DNA of 64,000 bases. Source: Acanthornis magna. Lineage: Eukaryota; Chordata; Aves; Passeriformes; Acanthizidae. The position numbers and the translations under genes are program-made. Within the stretch, counting starts at the first letter, position 1, and each line of letters starts with the position of its first letter. The notes beneath the pieces were generated by a model. It saw nothing but the letters and a program-made list of their open reading frames with translations, was not told the origin of the DNA and ran no database searches. The stretch spans positions 372,001 through 436,000 of the forward strand of contig JAWUZG010000353.1 of NCBI GenBank assembly GCA_036785705.1. Direction: 5' to 3'. Below are positions 23,907 to 34,232 of the stretch, piece by piece.

Positions 23907-23950
23907 GACCCTGCGGGGGGGAAGGTGGGATTTGGGGGTTCTCTCTGCCG

Positions 23951-25778
23951 TCAGACGACCTGGTTGCAGATGGTGCCCAGCTCCTGGATCTCACACTGCA
24001 CCTCATCCCCGCGCTGCAAGGGGGAACATGGTGGCATCGGTCTTCAGTGGGGTCCACTGTGTCCCCACTTGCTCCCCAGCCCCAGCCGAGCCCCCCTTTC
24101 CCTCACCTTAAGGAAAACGGGCGGTTTCCGAAAGACCCCCACTCCGGCAGGGGTCCCTGTCAGCAGGATGTCCCCAGGGACCAGTGTCACGAACCTGGGG
24201 ACACACGAGGTGTCAGCCATGACCCCCTGCGCTTTGGGGGTCCCCAGCCCCCCCTATTCCTACCGGGACACCCAGGCAACAAGGGTGGGCACCCCAAAGA
24301 TGAGGTGCCGGGTGCTGCTGTCCTGCATCCGGTGCCCGTTGACGCTGCAGCGGATCCACAGGTTGTGGACGTCTGCGGGAGTTTGAAATGGGGGGACATG
24401 GGGACAATACCACCATGACCCCACCTTGGGGAAAAACACAGGGGGTTAGGGCACATGGGGCTGCCACGCTTTCTCAGTGGCGGCTGAGAAAGAGTCACCA
24501 TCCCCTCCCTGTCTTGTCCCTGTCCTGTCCCCATCCCATCACTGTTCTGTTTTTGTCCCATCCCTATTCTGTGCCTATCCCATCCCTGTCCCACCTGCCA
24601 CCGCCTCCTTGGTGACAATGGCTGGTCCCAGGGGACAGAAAGTGTCGAAGGTTTTCCCCAGCAGCCACTGCCGCCCGTTGCGCTTCATCTGCCAGTCCCG
24701 GGCGCTCACGTCGTTGGCCACCGTGAACCCCAGCACGTGCTCCAGCGCCGCCGCCTCCTGGGGGGCAGCGGGTCCTGCTTACAGGGGCACACACCCAGGG
24801 ATCCCCTGAAGCGAGGCAGAGGCTGGGGCAGAGGTACCTCGATGTGTCGCCCCTTCTTCCCGATGACGGCGGCCAACTCCACCTCCCAGTCCAGCTCCTG
24901 TGGGGACAAAAAGGGGGGCTGGGAGGGCCTTTCCCCTGGAGGGCTGTGTGGTCAGGTTTCAGGGTACCCACGCTGGTGTCCTGGGGGTGCACGATGTTAT
25001 CAAAGGGCCCAGTGATGGCACTGGGGAACTTGCTGAAGATGAGGGGCTCCTTGGGGACCTTCACGCCCTGCTCCAGACAGTGGTCGTGGTAGTTGAGCCC
25101 CACACAGATCACCTTCTCAGGGTCCCCCACGGGTGCCAGCAGCTGCGCATTTGCCCGGGGCACCCGGTGCTGCCCGGACTCCAGTGCTCTGTGGAGACAG
25201 GTCCACCCTTGAGGTCCCCTGCATTTTGGGGCACCTCTTTCTCAGGGGACCCTCTTTTGGGGTGTCATTCACAAGGGTCAAATACATTCTAGGGACTTTC
25301 TTGTTGGGGAAGTCCACATTAGAGGGGGTCCGCTTTTTGGGGTAAACCGCTCTTGGTGGTCACATATGATTTGGAGTACCTACCTTTTCAGGTGACCAAC
25401 AGTTGGGGGTAACCCACTTTGGGAGTCATCCAAAGGAGCACGCAGATTTGGGTGGACGCTCCTTTGGGGATCCATGAGGATATCCCCTTTTCGGTTTCAT
25501 TCTCCTTTTGGAGGACCCACCACTGGCGGGGAGCTGGCTTTTGTAGCACCCGCCTTTGGGGATCACCCACCTTTGGGCCCCACCCTTGGCCTCACCCACC
25601 TCTGGGCGAGCGCCAGCCCTCGAGGGCCGATCTCCAGGAATTCCCGCATCGATCGGGGCAGCTCCGGCTCCGCCGCGCTCAGATCCACCAGGTCGCCCCC
25701 GAGCGCCTCCTCCAGTCCGAGCCGGGGCGCCCCGCCCGCGGCTCCCCGGAACCGCACCAGCCGCAGGGCTCCGCGCAT
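23951..25778 (-). CDS. FAHD2: Fumarylacetoacetate hydrolase domain-containing protein 2 (complete copy)
   Basis: Seven minus-strand exons: 25600-25778, 24972-25188, 24838-24897, 24595-24757, 24264-24372, 24107-24194 and 23951-24013. They total 293 codons including the stop (292 aa; human FAHD2A 314). FAH-fold landmarks: [22 protein letters not shown], the metal-ligand [40 protein letters not shown] and [10 protein letters not shown]. The N-terminus ([16 protein letters not shown]) is basic and could act as a mitochondrial targeting sequence. FAHD2 is reported to act as an oxaloacetate tautomerase that relieves succinate dehydrogenase inhibition. The ATG at 25778 is the first in frame with the conserved region. 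Orthology to human FAHD2A or FAHD2B cannot be split, since those arose by primate duplication. Confidence 0.9.
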
Positions 25779-26408
25779 CTCCTGAGGCACCGGGGCTCGG
25801 GATCTCGCCGGAGGGGGCCCGGGGGCAGCGGATCCCCCTTGGCTTGGGATGAGTTCCGGCACACCGGGGGGATCCCTCCCCCCGATCCTACATAGCCCTG
25901 ACTCCGGGGGATCCCATACCATCCCAGTGTTGGAGGGTCGTTCCGCCCAACCCCACACAGTCGCAATCGCCAGAATCCCCCCAATCCCAGCGGGTGCTCT
26001 CCTGATCCCACAGGATCCCTGAGGATCTTCCCCCCACCCCGATTCCGCTCAGTCCGATCCTAGGGATGCCTCTGATACTGCACAACCCCAGACCGAGGGG
26101 ATTCCCCCCCATTTCTCGCCCACTCAGTCCCAGGGAATCCCCCGACTCCGTAGGGTTCTGTGCCCACCCCACATTTCCCCCACTCCCACCCCGAGTTCCG
26201 CACAGTCCCGATCCCAGGGATCGCCACCTTTATCCCACATAGCCCCGAGCCCGGGAATCCCCTCGATCCAAGGGATGCCGCCCCCCCAGTCCCACACAGC
26301 CCCGATCGCAGGGCTCCGCCCGTCCCCGATCCAGGGGACTTCCCCGTCCCCAGGGATCCCCCCCCATCCCAGGGTCCCGGGGGTCTCACACACGGCTGTT
26401 CGCCCGCT

Positions 26409-26424
26409 CCGCTAGGGGGCGCTG
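26409..26424 (+). promoter_or_regulatory. CTCF-like motif
   Basis: CCGCTAGGGGGCGCTG closely fits the core CTCF consensus (CCASYAGRKGGC). It lies between FAHD2 and KCNIP3, about 1.3 kb beyond the palindrome's outer edge. Confidence 0.6.
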
Positions 26425-26446
26425 CGGACCCTGGTACCACCCACAT

Positions 26447-26573
26447 CACGTGTCATGTCACGTGCCGCCTCCCCGGCAGCCCAGCTGAAGGTCGCCGCGC
26501 CGAAACCCCGCCCTCTTTAGACTGTCCAATGAGAGTGCGCAGAGGGCGGGTCAAACATTCAACGAGAACCAAT
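26447..26573. promoter_or_regulatory. FAHD2: Promoter-like cluster: two CACGTG E-boxes and two CCAAT boxes
   Basis: CACGTG occurs at 26447-26452 and 26459-26464 (ATCACGTGTCATGTCACGTG, the second in a GTCACGTG context typical of USF/MiT-TFE sites). CCAAT boxes follow near 26525 and 26569. This is the nearest promoter-like sequence upstream of FAHD2, but its start codon is about 670 bp away. Confidence 0.4.
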
Positions 26574-26579
26574 GAGAGG

Positions 26580-26770
26580 GGAGGGGTGAGAGGCGGGGCC
26601 ACGGGACAGGGAATGGGCGAGGGACTGGGAATGGGAGAGGTGCGCGGGAGGGGACTGGGACAGGGACTGGGAGAGGGACAGAGAACCGGACAAGGAATGG
26701 GAATGGCAGAGGGAACTGGGACATCGGCAGGAACAAGGACGGGGAGCAGAACAGTGAGAGGAACATTGCG
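26580..26770. repeat. Minisatellite between FAHD2 and KCNIP3
   Basis: GGGACTGGGAATGGGAGAGG / GGGACAGGGA-like units. No gene is visible. Confidence 0.6.
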
Positions 26771-26823
26771 CATCTGTCACATGTCCCTTGACTCCATTTG
26801 ACCCCTAAATCGGCACGATTTGG

Positions 26824-26829
26824 TTTATT
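26824..26829 (-). terminator. KCNIP3: AATAAA polyadenylation signal, probable KCNIP3 3' end
   Basis: Reverse-strand AATAAA about 460 bp past the KCNIP3 stop. It implies a 3'UTR over roughly 26805-27287; that stretch has no other gene. Confidence 0.5.
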
Positions 26830-27287
26830 TATAAAATCCCCCCTCTCCATGCGCCTGGGGGGGTCCCCTGAGTGTTGGGGGGCGAGGAGGGACTGTGTGC
26901 TTTTGGTTGGTGTTTGGGGGTTCCATTTCATGGCTGCAATATGGACCCAGAGAACCACCACATCCCCGGGGGTCCTTGTCCTGGGGGTCCTCAGGTCCCA
27001 GGCAGTCCCGTGTCCTGGGGTCCCCACCCCAAGGAGCCCTGGGGTCAAGTTTGTGCTGTGTCAGGTCCCTACACTGCCCAGGGCGGAGGGTCCTTGCTGA
27101 GGGGAGGCTCAGCCCCCCAAAATGGGTCCCTCTGGCAGGTGGCAGCACCATGCCGGGGTGGTCTCTGGTGGCAATGTCATCCTTATCCCATCCCATCTCC
27201 AGGAGCCACGTGCTGGATTTCTCCTGACTTTTAACCTCTTGTTTATCTGAAACAGTAGAAAAACTCCGGGGGGGGGGGGGGCAGGGT

Positions 27288-29986
27288 CTAGAGCACATTG
27301 TGGAAGATCTGCATGGAGTTCATGATGTCCTTGTCCTGGGGGAGAGAGACCAGAGACCCCGTGTCCCCCCCCTCCTCCTGATCCCCCCTCCTCTCAGATC
27401 CCCTTCTGTCACCTTTTTGCCATCCCTCTCCTGTTCCCCTCATCCTGTCCCCTCATATGCCCCCTCCTGTCTCTTCCGTCCTGTCCCTACCCCCTGTCCC
27501 CCGCACCCCACACTTTCCATCACAATCCTTCTGTCTCTCCCACATCCTCTCCCAGCCCCTACTCCTGTCCCCATCCTGTCCCCCTCTCCGGTCCCCCCTC
27601 TCTCCTGGCACCCCCAGCACATAACTTTGGGACAGAACAAGGAGGAGGAGGAGGATGGTGCCCCCCAGCTCCTCCAGAGCGCCTCACCTCCTGGCAAGTG
27701 GCCAGGAACTCCTCGAAGGTCACCACGCCGTCCCTGTTTCTATCCATCTTCTGCAAGGGAGTGGCCAGGGCTCAGCGGGGCCACCCCCGGCCGCAGAGTG
27801 GCCCCGGGAGGTGACAGTGGGGACAGTCTCACCTGGAAGAACAGCTCCACGTGCTGAGCCGGTGCGCTGGCCCCCAGGGCAGGTTCGGTGCAGCAGCCCA
27901 TCATGGCATAGATGGATTTCATGATCTCCAGCATGTCCTGGGGGACACAGGGCGCTGGCAGGTCCCCATCTGGGTGTTCCCACCCCGCCAGCCCCCCAGT
28001 GTCCCCCAGTGTCACCTCCTTGGTGACGCAGCCGTCCTTATTCACGTCGTAGAGGTCAAACGTCCACTTCAGCTTCTGCTGCTCTGTCCCCCGCAGCAGC
28101 ACCGAGAGTCCCACTGCAAAATCCTGCCGGAAAGGTCGTGGCCATGAGCGGGGAGGGACCCTCACCCCCCTCCGCCCTCCCTCCCGCTGCCACATTGATC
28201 CCGGGGTGCCCGAGGGATTTAATTCCATATTGATCCTGTTATTTTTACCCCATAATGCTGGTGCTCCCGGCACCCGCGAGGGAGAGTTTGGCCACAGCCT
28301 GGGAGGGGGAAGAGGAGGAGGAGGAGGGGGAGGATGTGATGAATCACGGCGCTGGCACAGCCATTCCCACCAGGAATTCCCACCTGGAAGCAGAGAGCCC
28401 CGTTGCGGTCGGCATCGAAGGCGTCGAACAAGAAGTGGGCGTAGGAGCTGGCGTCTGCGGGGGGAGCAGAACGGTGATTCCCCCCGGACTGGGGTTGGGA
28501 GTTTCTCCGGATGGGCCCCCCCAGACCCTCCTGCTGGCTTTGGGGACCCCCCGACTCACCGCCTTGAGGGAAGAACCGCGAGTAGATGAGTGTGAAGGTT
28601 TCCTCATCCACGAGGCCACTGGGACATTCCTGGGAAGGGGAGCAGCGCTGGTGACCCTGAGGACCGTGGGGATGCACGGATTTGGGGGGTCACGGCGACA
28701 GACCCCCAGACTCACATTCTTAAAGCCACGGTAGAGGGATTGAAGCTCCGTCTTGGTGAACTTGGTCCGAGCCAGCAACTGCTCCAGCCCCTCGGGTTGG
28801 TGCCGGATGGTTGGGAGCTCCACGTCGGCATCGCTGCTGTCTGCTAGGAGAGACCCTCGGGCAAACATCCTGCTTAAAAACAACCCTTCCATCCCTAAAA
28901 CCACCTCCACCCCCTTAAAACCACCCCATCCCCCTAAAACTACCCCCAGCGCCTTGGCAGACCCCAGATCTGCCTTGGAACCCTGGAACACGCTAGGTGT
29001 TGCATCCCGAGGGATTTCCCACATTCCCAAGGCGCAGAACATTCCGGAGTCACCTCTTGCTCACTGCTGCTCCTGCCCAGCCCAGCAGAAGGTAATTAAT
29101 AAATGATGGTTCATTAATAATTACAGCCTGGAAAGCCCCTGTGCAGCTGCTCAGCACAGGAGGGTGTCAGCAATTTTGGGATGGGGTTGGGAGCCCAGAA
29201 AATTCCCAGGTGCTGTCAGAGGGGGGGTCAACCCCCAGCTCCTGCTGAGCTGGGTCTCATGGGACTTGAGGGGCGAGTGTGGGGCCCTGGTGTTATATAT
29301 TGGGGGGGGTTTGGGGATAGTAGAGCATTGGGGGGCACTGGCGTCCCATCTGAGGGAGGTTTAGGACTTGAAGCTGCCTGTGTCCCACCTCAGGAGATTT
29401 TGGGGGTCACTGTGGAGTTGAAGCCCCCCAGCACCCCACCTCCAGAGGCTTGTTGGGGGTCAACGCCAGCTCAGAGCCCCCTTATCCCACCTTGAGAAGG
29501 TTTGGGGGTCAACTGGGGCCCTGGGAGGGGTGGGAGGTCTCTGGGGATAGGGGTCCCCACCCCCCCCAGGGTGTTTGGGGGGGCAGTGCCAGCCCAGCCC
29601 CTCGGGGAAGGTTGGAGCATGGCTGGGCCATGATGCTGCCGGGGGGGGGGGGGGTTGGAGGCCCTGCCCACTCCCCCCGCACTCCCAAATCCTCAGCCTT
29701 CACCCCAAACCCTCCCAGGGAGGAACCCCAAAACCAGCCAGTTCTACTCCACAGGGACTAATTAGAGCCCAACAGGTCATTTAAGGCTGGGAGGAGGGAT
29801 GAGGACACCCCGGGATGGGGGGATGATAATTTATTTAATTAAATAATTAGTATTAATTGAGGTTAAGTGGGGGGGGGGGGTACCTTCCACAGAGATGGGC
29901 TCCAGAATGCCGAACTGCTTGAGGACGGCGATGAAGAGGAGGATGACCACGGCCACGGCGCACAGCTCCATGCCCTGGATGCCCAT
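27288..29986 (-). CDS. KCNIP3: Kv channel-interacting protein 3 (calsenilin/DREAM), hydrophobic-N-terminus isoform
   Basis: Eight exons join in frame: 29884-29986, 28716-28843, 28560-28629, 28384-28454, 28016-28123, 27833-27937, 27688-27750 and 27288-27335. They encode 231 aa. The neuronal-calcium-sensor core has EF-hands at [30 protein letters not shown] and [15 protein letters not shown]; the first, degenerate EF region is at [14 protein letters not shown]. The C-terminus is [13 protein letters not shown]. Exon 1 encodes a membrane-spanning N-terminus (MGIQGMELC, then a [10 protein letters not shown] core), which matches the KChIP3x/KChIP4a-type variant known to anchor or retain Kv4 channels rather than the cytosolic isoform. 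The cytosolic-isoform first exon was not found in the window. The protein modulates Kv4 channels and can act as a calcium-dependent repressor. Confidence 0.9.
28844..29883. repeat. KCNIP3 intron 1 with G-rich imperfect repeats
   Basis: Contains AAAACCACCCCATCCCCCT runs (28880-28960), TTTGGGGGTCA..CCCACCTC-type imperfect repeats (29220-29560) and poly-G runs. No exon is recognised. Confidence 0.5.
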
Positions 29987-30419
29987 GGCCCCTGGGGGGG
30001 AATTGGGGGCTCCCCCCCCAAACCCTGCGGGGCTGCGGGCGCTGGGTGCTGCGGGAGCACGGGGCGGGTGCTGTGCCCGCCGCCCGTGTCCAGCTGTCCT
30101 GCCCTCCTCCTCCTCCTCCTCCCTTGGCACGCGCCCACCCCCCCCGGCCCCCCCGGCGTTGCTTTCTCATATTTTATTTTCAGTTCCCCAAAGAGAATGA
30201 AGGGGGGGGGGTCAGGGGCGCTGCCCTCGCTCCCTGCAGCACCTGTGGGTGCTGGGTTCACAGCCGGGGGGGGGGGGTCAAATCAGTGCGGGCCTCAAAA
30301 TTGGGTGAAAAAAGGTTGTTTTGCCCCCCCCCGCCCCCGGTGGGATCGATGGGATCGATAGGGATGAGTAAGCAGCAAGGGGAGGGGAAACTGAGGCAGG
30401 GAAGGCGGGGGGGGGGCAC

Positions 30420-31240
30420 TGTCCCTGTTCCCCATGAGCTGTCCCCACCCATCTGGAGGTGTCCCATAGTCCTGGGGACATCAGTCCTGTTCCCTGAGGA
30501 CTGTCCCTGTCCCCTCGGGGCTGTCCCTCTCCCCCTAAGGGCGTTGTCTCCCCCCATAGCCATCTGTACCCATCACTGGCAGGAATGTCTCTCCGCAGTG
30601 TCCTGGGCTGGCCTTGTCCCCAAATCTCCAGGGGCATTGGTCCTGTCACACCAGAGCTGTCCATGTCCCTCCGGGTGTCCCCCCCCAGAACTGTCCATGT
30701 CCCTCCGGGTGTCCCCCCCCCCCGACCATGGCCCATGGGACATCAACCCTGCCCCCCCGGGGGTGTTGTGTCCCCAAGGCCTCAGGAGGATCTGTCTCCA
30801 TCCCTCAGGGGGTGTCATGTCCCCATGGCCCCCACTTCATCGTCCCTATCCCTCCAGGGGTGTCCCAGGGACATCATCCCTATCCCTGTCCCCCAGTCCC
30901 CATCACCTCCAGAGTATTCCTGTCTCCCCCCCCAATCCCAAGGTATCCCATCCCCATGGCCCCCGGGGACGTTGTTCCTGTCCCCTGGGGGGTGTCCCTG
31001 TTGCCCCCGGGGCTGCGCTATTCCCATGGCCCCTGGAACATTGTCCCTGTTTCCTCAAGGGTGTCCCCCGGCCCCCAGGGTTCCCCTATTCATCCCAGGG
31101 TGTCCAGGTCCCCCAGGGGTGTCCCATCCCCAAGGCCCCGGGGTCATAGTCCCCATCCGTCGCGCCAGGGCTGTCCCTGTCCCCTCAGGGATGTCCAAAC
31201 CCCCATCCAAAATCTCCCCCACCCCCACTCCTCAGTGACC
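30420..31240. repeat. C-rich minisatellite between KCNIP3 and COX5B
   Basis: Imperfect units of about 50-60 bp rich in CCATGTCCCTCCGGGTGTCC, CCATGGCCCC and CAGGGGTGTCCC. Two neighbouring units at 30650-30720 are almost identical. Long open frames here are repeat translations. The region also lies upstream of KCNIP3 exon 1 (29986), but no clear promoter was picked out. Confidence 0.7.
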
Positions 31241-31289
31241 ACCGGGCCCGCACTGGGGGCGGGGACAGAATAAGGGGCGGGGTCACACG

Positions 31290-31415
31290 GGGCGGTGGTC
31301 ACCCGCGGGGGGCGTGGTCACTCTGTGCGCTTGGGGGGCGTGGTCACTCGGTGCGCTTGGGCGTGGTCACTGAGTGCGTTTGGGAGTGGTCACTCGGTGC
31401 GTCTGGGCGGGGTCA
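31290..31415. repeat. Five-copy GGGCGTGGTCAC tandem array upstream of COX5B
   Basis: A unit of about 25-28 bp, GGGGGCGTGGTCACTCGGTGCGCTT and variants, repeats five times about 100 bp before the COX5B start region. Each unit carries GGGCGTGG (KLF/SP-type box) or a close variant, followed by GGTCAC. Confidence 0.8.
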
Positions 31416-31468
31416 AGGGCGCGGCTCCGGCCAGTGGCGCGCTCGTCCTCACGGGCCCACCCGAACGT

Positions 31469-31497
31469 CACTTCCGTTTCCGCCCGCGCCGGAAGTG
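31469..31497. promoter_or_regulatory. COX5B: COX5B core promoter with paired ETS/GABP (NRF-2) sites
   Basis: CACTTCCG (31469-31476) and CCGGAAGTG (31489-31497) form opposed ETS sites 20 bp apart. A GCCGCCATGGC (YY1-like) element overlaps the start codon. NRF-2/GABP and YY1 control is established for mammalian nuclear COX genes, including COX5B. Confidence 0.7.
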
Positions 31498-31514
31498 CTG
31501 CTGCTTTCGCCGCC

Positions 31515-33125
31515 ATGGCCTCAAGGTTACTGCGGGTGAGCGCGGCCCTGCGGCTCCTGCCCGCGGCATCTGCCCGCGCCGTGCCCGCCCGCCACCTCGG
31601 CGTACCCGGTGAGCGAGGACCGGGGGAGCGGGGAAACGGGGGGGAGCGGGGGAGGAACGAGCGGGACCGGGGGGGGACCGGGGCAGGGTGTCTGCGCCTC
31701 CAGTGTGACGGCGGCCCGCAGGGAACCTGGCCAGCGATGACGAGCAAGCGACCGGGATGGAGCGGAAGGTGATGGAGGCCATGAACAAGGGTCTGGTGAG
31801 TGCCAGAGGTTGAGGGCCTCGGGGGTACCCCGTGGTGGGGCTCGGTCCGGGTGTTCTGTGGGGGCGGGTGATGCGGGATGAGGGTATCTCTGGGTCACCC
31901 CAGTGATATCTCAGGGGATGACGGGGGACTCTGGGGTGGTTTTAGGGTTCGATGGGTATTTGGGGGAGTCGCAGGGTGTTTTAGGGGGGCTCGGGTTGGC
32001 GAAGGGTTTGGAGGTATTTCAGGGTGTCGGTGTCTTGTAGGGGCAGAGTTCTGAGGAGTAAGGGGTGAAACGACCTGAGGATCCTAGGGATATTGGGGAG
32101 GGCTCAGGTGGTGGCAGGGTTGTCTGGAGGGGGTTTCAGAGTTCTGGTGTCCTTGGAGGGTCACAGGGTTGAGGAGTTCTCGGGGGGGCGGTCTGGATGT
32201 CTCAGAGCTGGAGGAGTCTCAGGGAGAGGGTGTCTCAGGGGGGAACTGGGGGACCCCAGGGTGGGGTGGTCAGTTTGACTGTCTTGGGGATAGGCTGTCC
32301 TTAGGGGGAGTTCTGGATCTGAGGGATAGAGGGGCGGGTGGGGGTTCTGGGGTATTCATAGTCTGGGGGTGCCCCTGCTCACCCATTTCCCACAGGATCC
32401 GTACAACATGTTCCGGCCCAAGCGCTACGCAGGCACCAAGGAGGACCCAAACCTTGTCCCCTCCATCACCAACAAGCGCATTGTGGGCTGTGTCTGTGAG
32501 TGCCCCCCATCCCTGTGTCTGTGCATTGGTGCTGTTCCTGTGTCCTTATGTCCGTCCTCATGTCCATGTGTCTGTGTGTCCGTTCTTGTGTCCCTGTGTC
32601 CATCTCTGTGTCTGTCCTGTTCCTGTCCTTGTGTCCATTCCCATGACTGTGTGTCTGTCCTGTTCATGTCTGTGTGTCCAGCCTCGTGTCCGTGTGTCTG
32701 TCCTGTCCCTGTGTCTGCGTATCCATCCTTGCGTGCGTACCAGTCTATGTGTTTGTGTGTCCATTCCTCTCTCCTGTCCATTTGTCCATCCCTGTGTCCA
32801 TCCCTGTCCATCCCTGTGCTCCGTCCCACACTGTCCCTTGTCCCTCTCCCCCATGCCTGTCCCTCCCTGTTTCCCCGTCCCATGCTATCCTTGTCCCTTG
32901 TTCTTGTGTCCCTGTCTCATCTCTGTCCCTATCCCACACTGTTGCTCTGTCCCACACTGTCCCTTTCCCCATGTCCCTGTTCCTCCATCCCACACTGTCC
33001 CTGTCCCCCCAGGTGAGGAGGACAACAGCTACGTGGTTTGGTTCTGGCTGCACAAGGGCGAGGCCCAGCGCTGCCCCTCCTGCGGTGCCCACTACAAACT
33101 GATCCCCCATGAACTGCCCCACTGA
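31515..33125 (+). CDS. COX5B: Cytochrome c oxidase subunit 5B, mitochondrial
   Basis: Four exons: 31515-31608, 31722-31795, 32396-32495 and 33013-33125 give 126 aa (human 129). The first exon encodes a basic, Ala/Arg-rich mitochondrial presequence ([18 protein letters not shown]). The mature part has [36 protein letters not shown] and [21 protein letters not shown], with the Cys residues (CVCEED and CPSCG) that bind zinc in this subunit. It is a nuclear-encoded matrix-side subunit of complex IV. A GATAAA about 75 bp after the stop may serve for polyadenylation. Confidence 0.97.
32500..33000. repeat. COX5B intron 3 minisatellite
   Basis: GTCCNTGTGTCTGTCC / CTGTCCCTGTGTCC units fill the intron. 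Cys/Val-rich open frames here are repeat translations. Confidence 0.8.
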
Positions 33126-33229
33126 GGGCAGGCCGTGAGACCCTTCACCCTCACCTCCCTGGGACCACTGGGGCCCTGCTGAACCCCCTTGTATCACCCC
33201 AGATAAAGAGGTTGTGTGGAGACCCCGAC

Positions 33230-34130
33230 TTTGTCTTTGCTGGGGGGGCAGCAGGGCGGGGGCGAACAGGCCATGGGGGTGTCACCATGAGCAGGGAGGG
33301 GACATGGGAGGTCTGAAGAGGACACCATGGCCTTGGAGCAGTATTTGCGGGGGGGGGGGGGTACCCCATTTCACAGTCTCTCTGTCCTGAGAGCTGCTGG
33401 GATTGGGGAGGGCCCTGGGTGCAGCTGTGGGGGAGAGTCTAGTGGGTCCCATTGCTTCTTTGTCCCCTTTGGGCTTTTTTGCCCAGCCTGTGGGATCCCC
33501 CCACCTCAAAAGAAGACACTGAGTGCTGAGAGGGGTTGGGTTGCTGCCACAGCCTCCTGGACAGATCACAGGTTCTACACACACACACAGAGTACCCTCC
33601 CAGTGCCCCCGAGGGGGCTTGTTTTTCTTCTTGGACATGTCTTGTCTGTGCCATGGGTGATACCCCCATGGGCAGGAGCCTCCTCCTGTTAATGGAGGAC
33701 CCCAGGGTGCCAGTCCTGCCAGGCACCTATGCCTCCATCTTTGTATGAGAGGACTTGGAAGGCTCCACCAGATGCCAGGAGATCCCCAGAGGTTTCCAGA
33801 AGTGCCTGAAGGTTCCCAGGTGATCCCATGTGGCCACAGGAGATCCTCACAGGTCCACAGGAGGTCCCTGAAAATTCCCAGGAGCTGGGAAGTCTCTGTT
33901 GGTTCCCATAAGATCCCCAGAGGCCCTTTGTGGTCCCAGGGCATCCCTTTGGGGTGCCACATCCGTGACATGAGGGCTGCCTTTAGGCAGGTCACACATG
34001 ATGTCGCATCCCCAGGCTGGGGGGGAAGTGTGGGTTTTGCCCACCAGGCCCTGCTGAGGGGTCCAGGGGGCCCTGGAGATTCCCTGGGGACCCAGGGATT
34101 ACTCAGAAGCTGCCCATCCCCAGCAGGGCC
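33230..34130. other. COX5B-PURB intergenic DNA with imperfect repeats
   Basis: No gene seen. Contains poly-G runs (near 33350), a short (CA)n at about 33578, and AGATCCCCAGAGG / GTTCCCAGG-type imperfect repeats over 33760-33940. Confidence 0.4.
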
Positions 34131-34232
34131 CTAATGCTACTGACTGGCTGTGATGTCATGGATGATCTCATGCTGACTGGCCATGGCATCATACGTCCCG
34201 GCTGGAGGGGGTGGAGCCGTAAGACTCACAAG

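Larger units (their letters stand above)
15785..25082 (-). repeat. Right arm of the large inverted duplication
   Basis: This is the reverse complement of 4178-13400. The outer edge is at 25082, inside FAHD2 exon 2. Sequence to the right (rest of FAHD2, then KCNIP3) is continuous with the conserved KCNIP3-FAHD2 neighbourhood known in human, so this arm is probably the ancestral locus and the left arm the derived copy. Confidence 0.93.

Noticed and set aside
4178..25082. The whole palindrome as an assembly artefact
   Set aside because: Not fully excluded, but the arms differ by scattered substitutions, small indels and minisatellite copy number, have different outer flanks, and the left FAHD2 is cut at a defined point. 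This favours a real duplication.
27288..29986. KCNIP4 or KCNIP2 instead of KCNIP3
   Set aside because: The N-terminal exon, the C-terminus and the FAHD2 neighbour all fit KCNIP3; KCNIP4 has a different tail and locus.
30046..31149. A 367-codon plus-strand open frame
   Set aside because: It is repeat-derived Pro/Ser/Cys-rich sequence spanning KCNIP3 exon 1 antisense and the C-rich minisatellite.
32169..33125. A 318-codon frame ending in real COX5B sequence
   Set aside because: Only the last part is the true exon 4; the rest is intron minisatellite read in the same frame.
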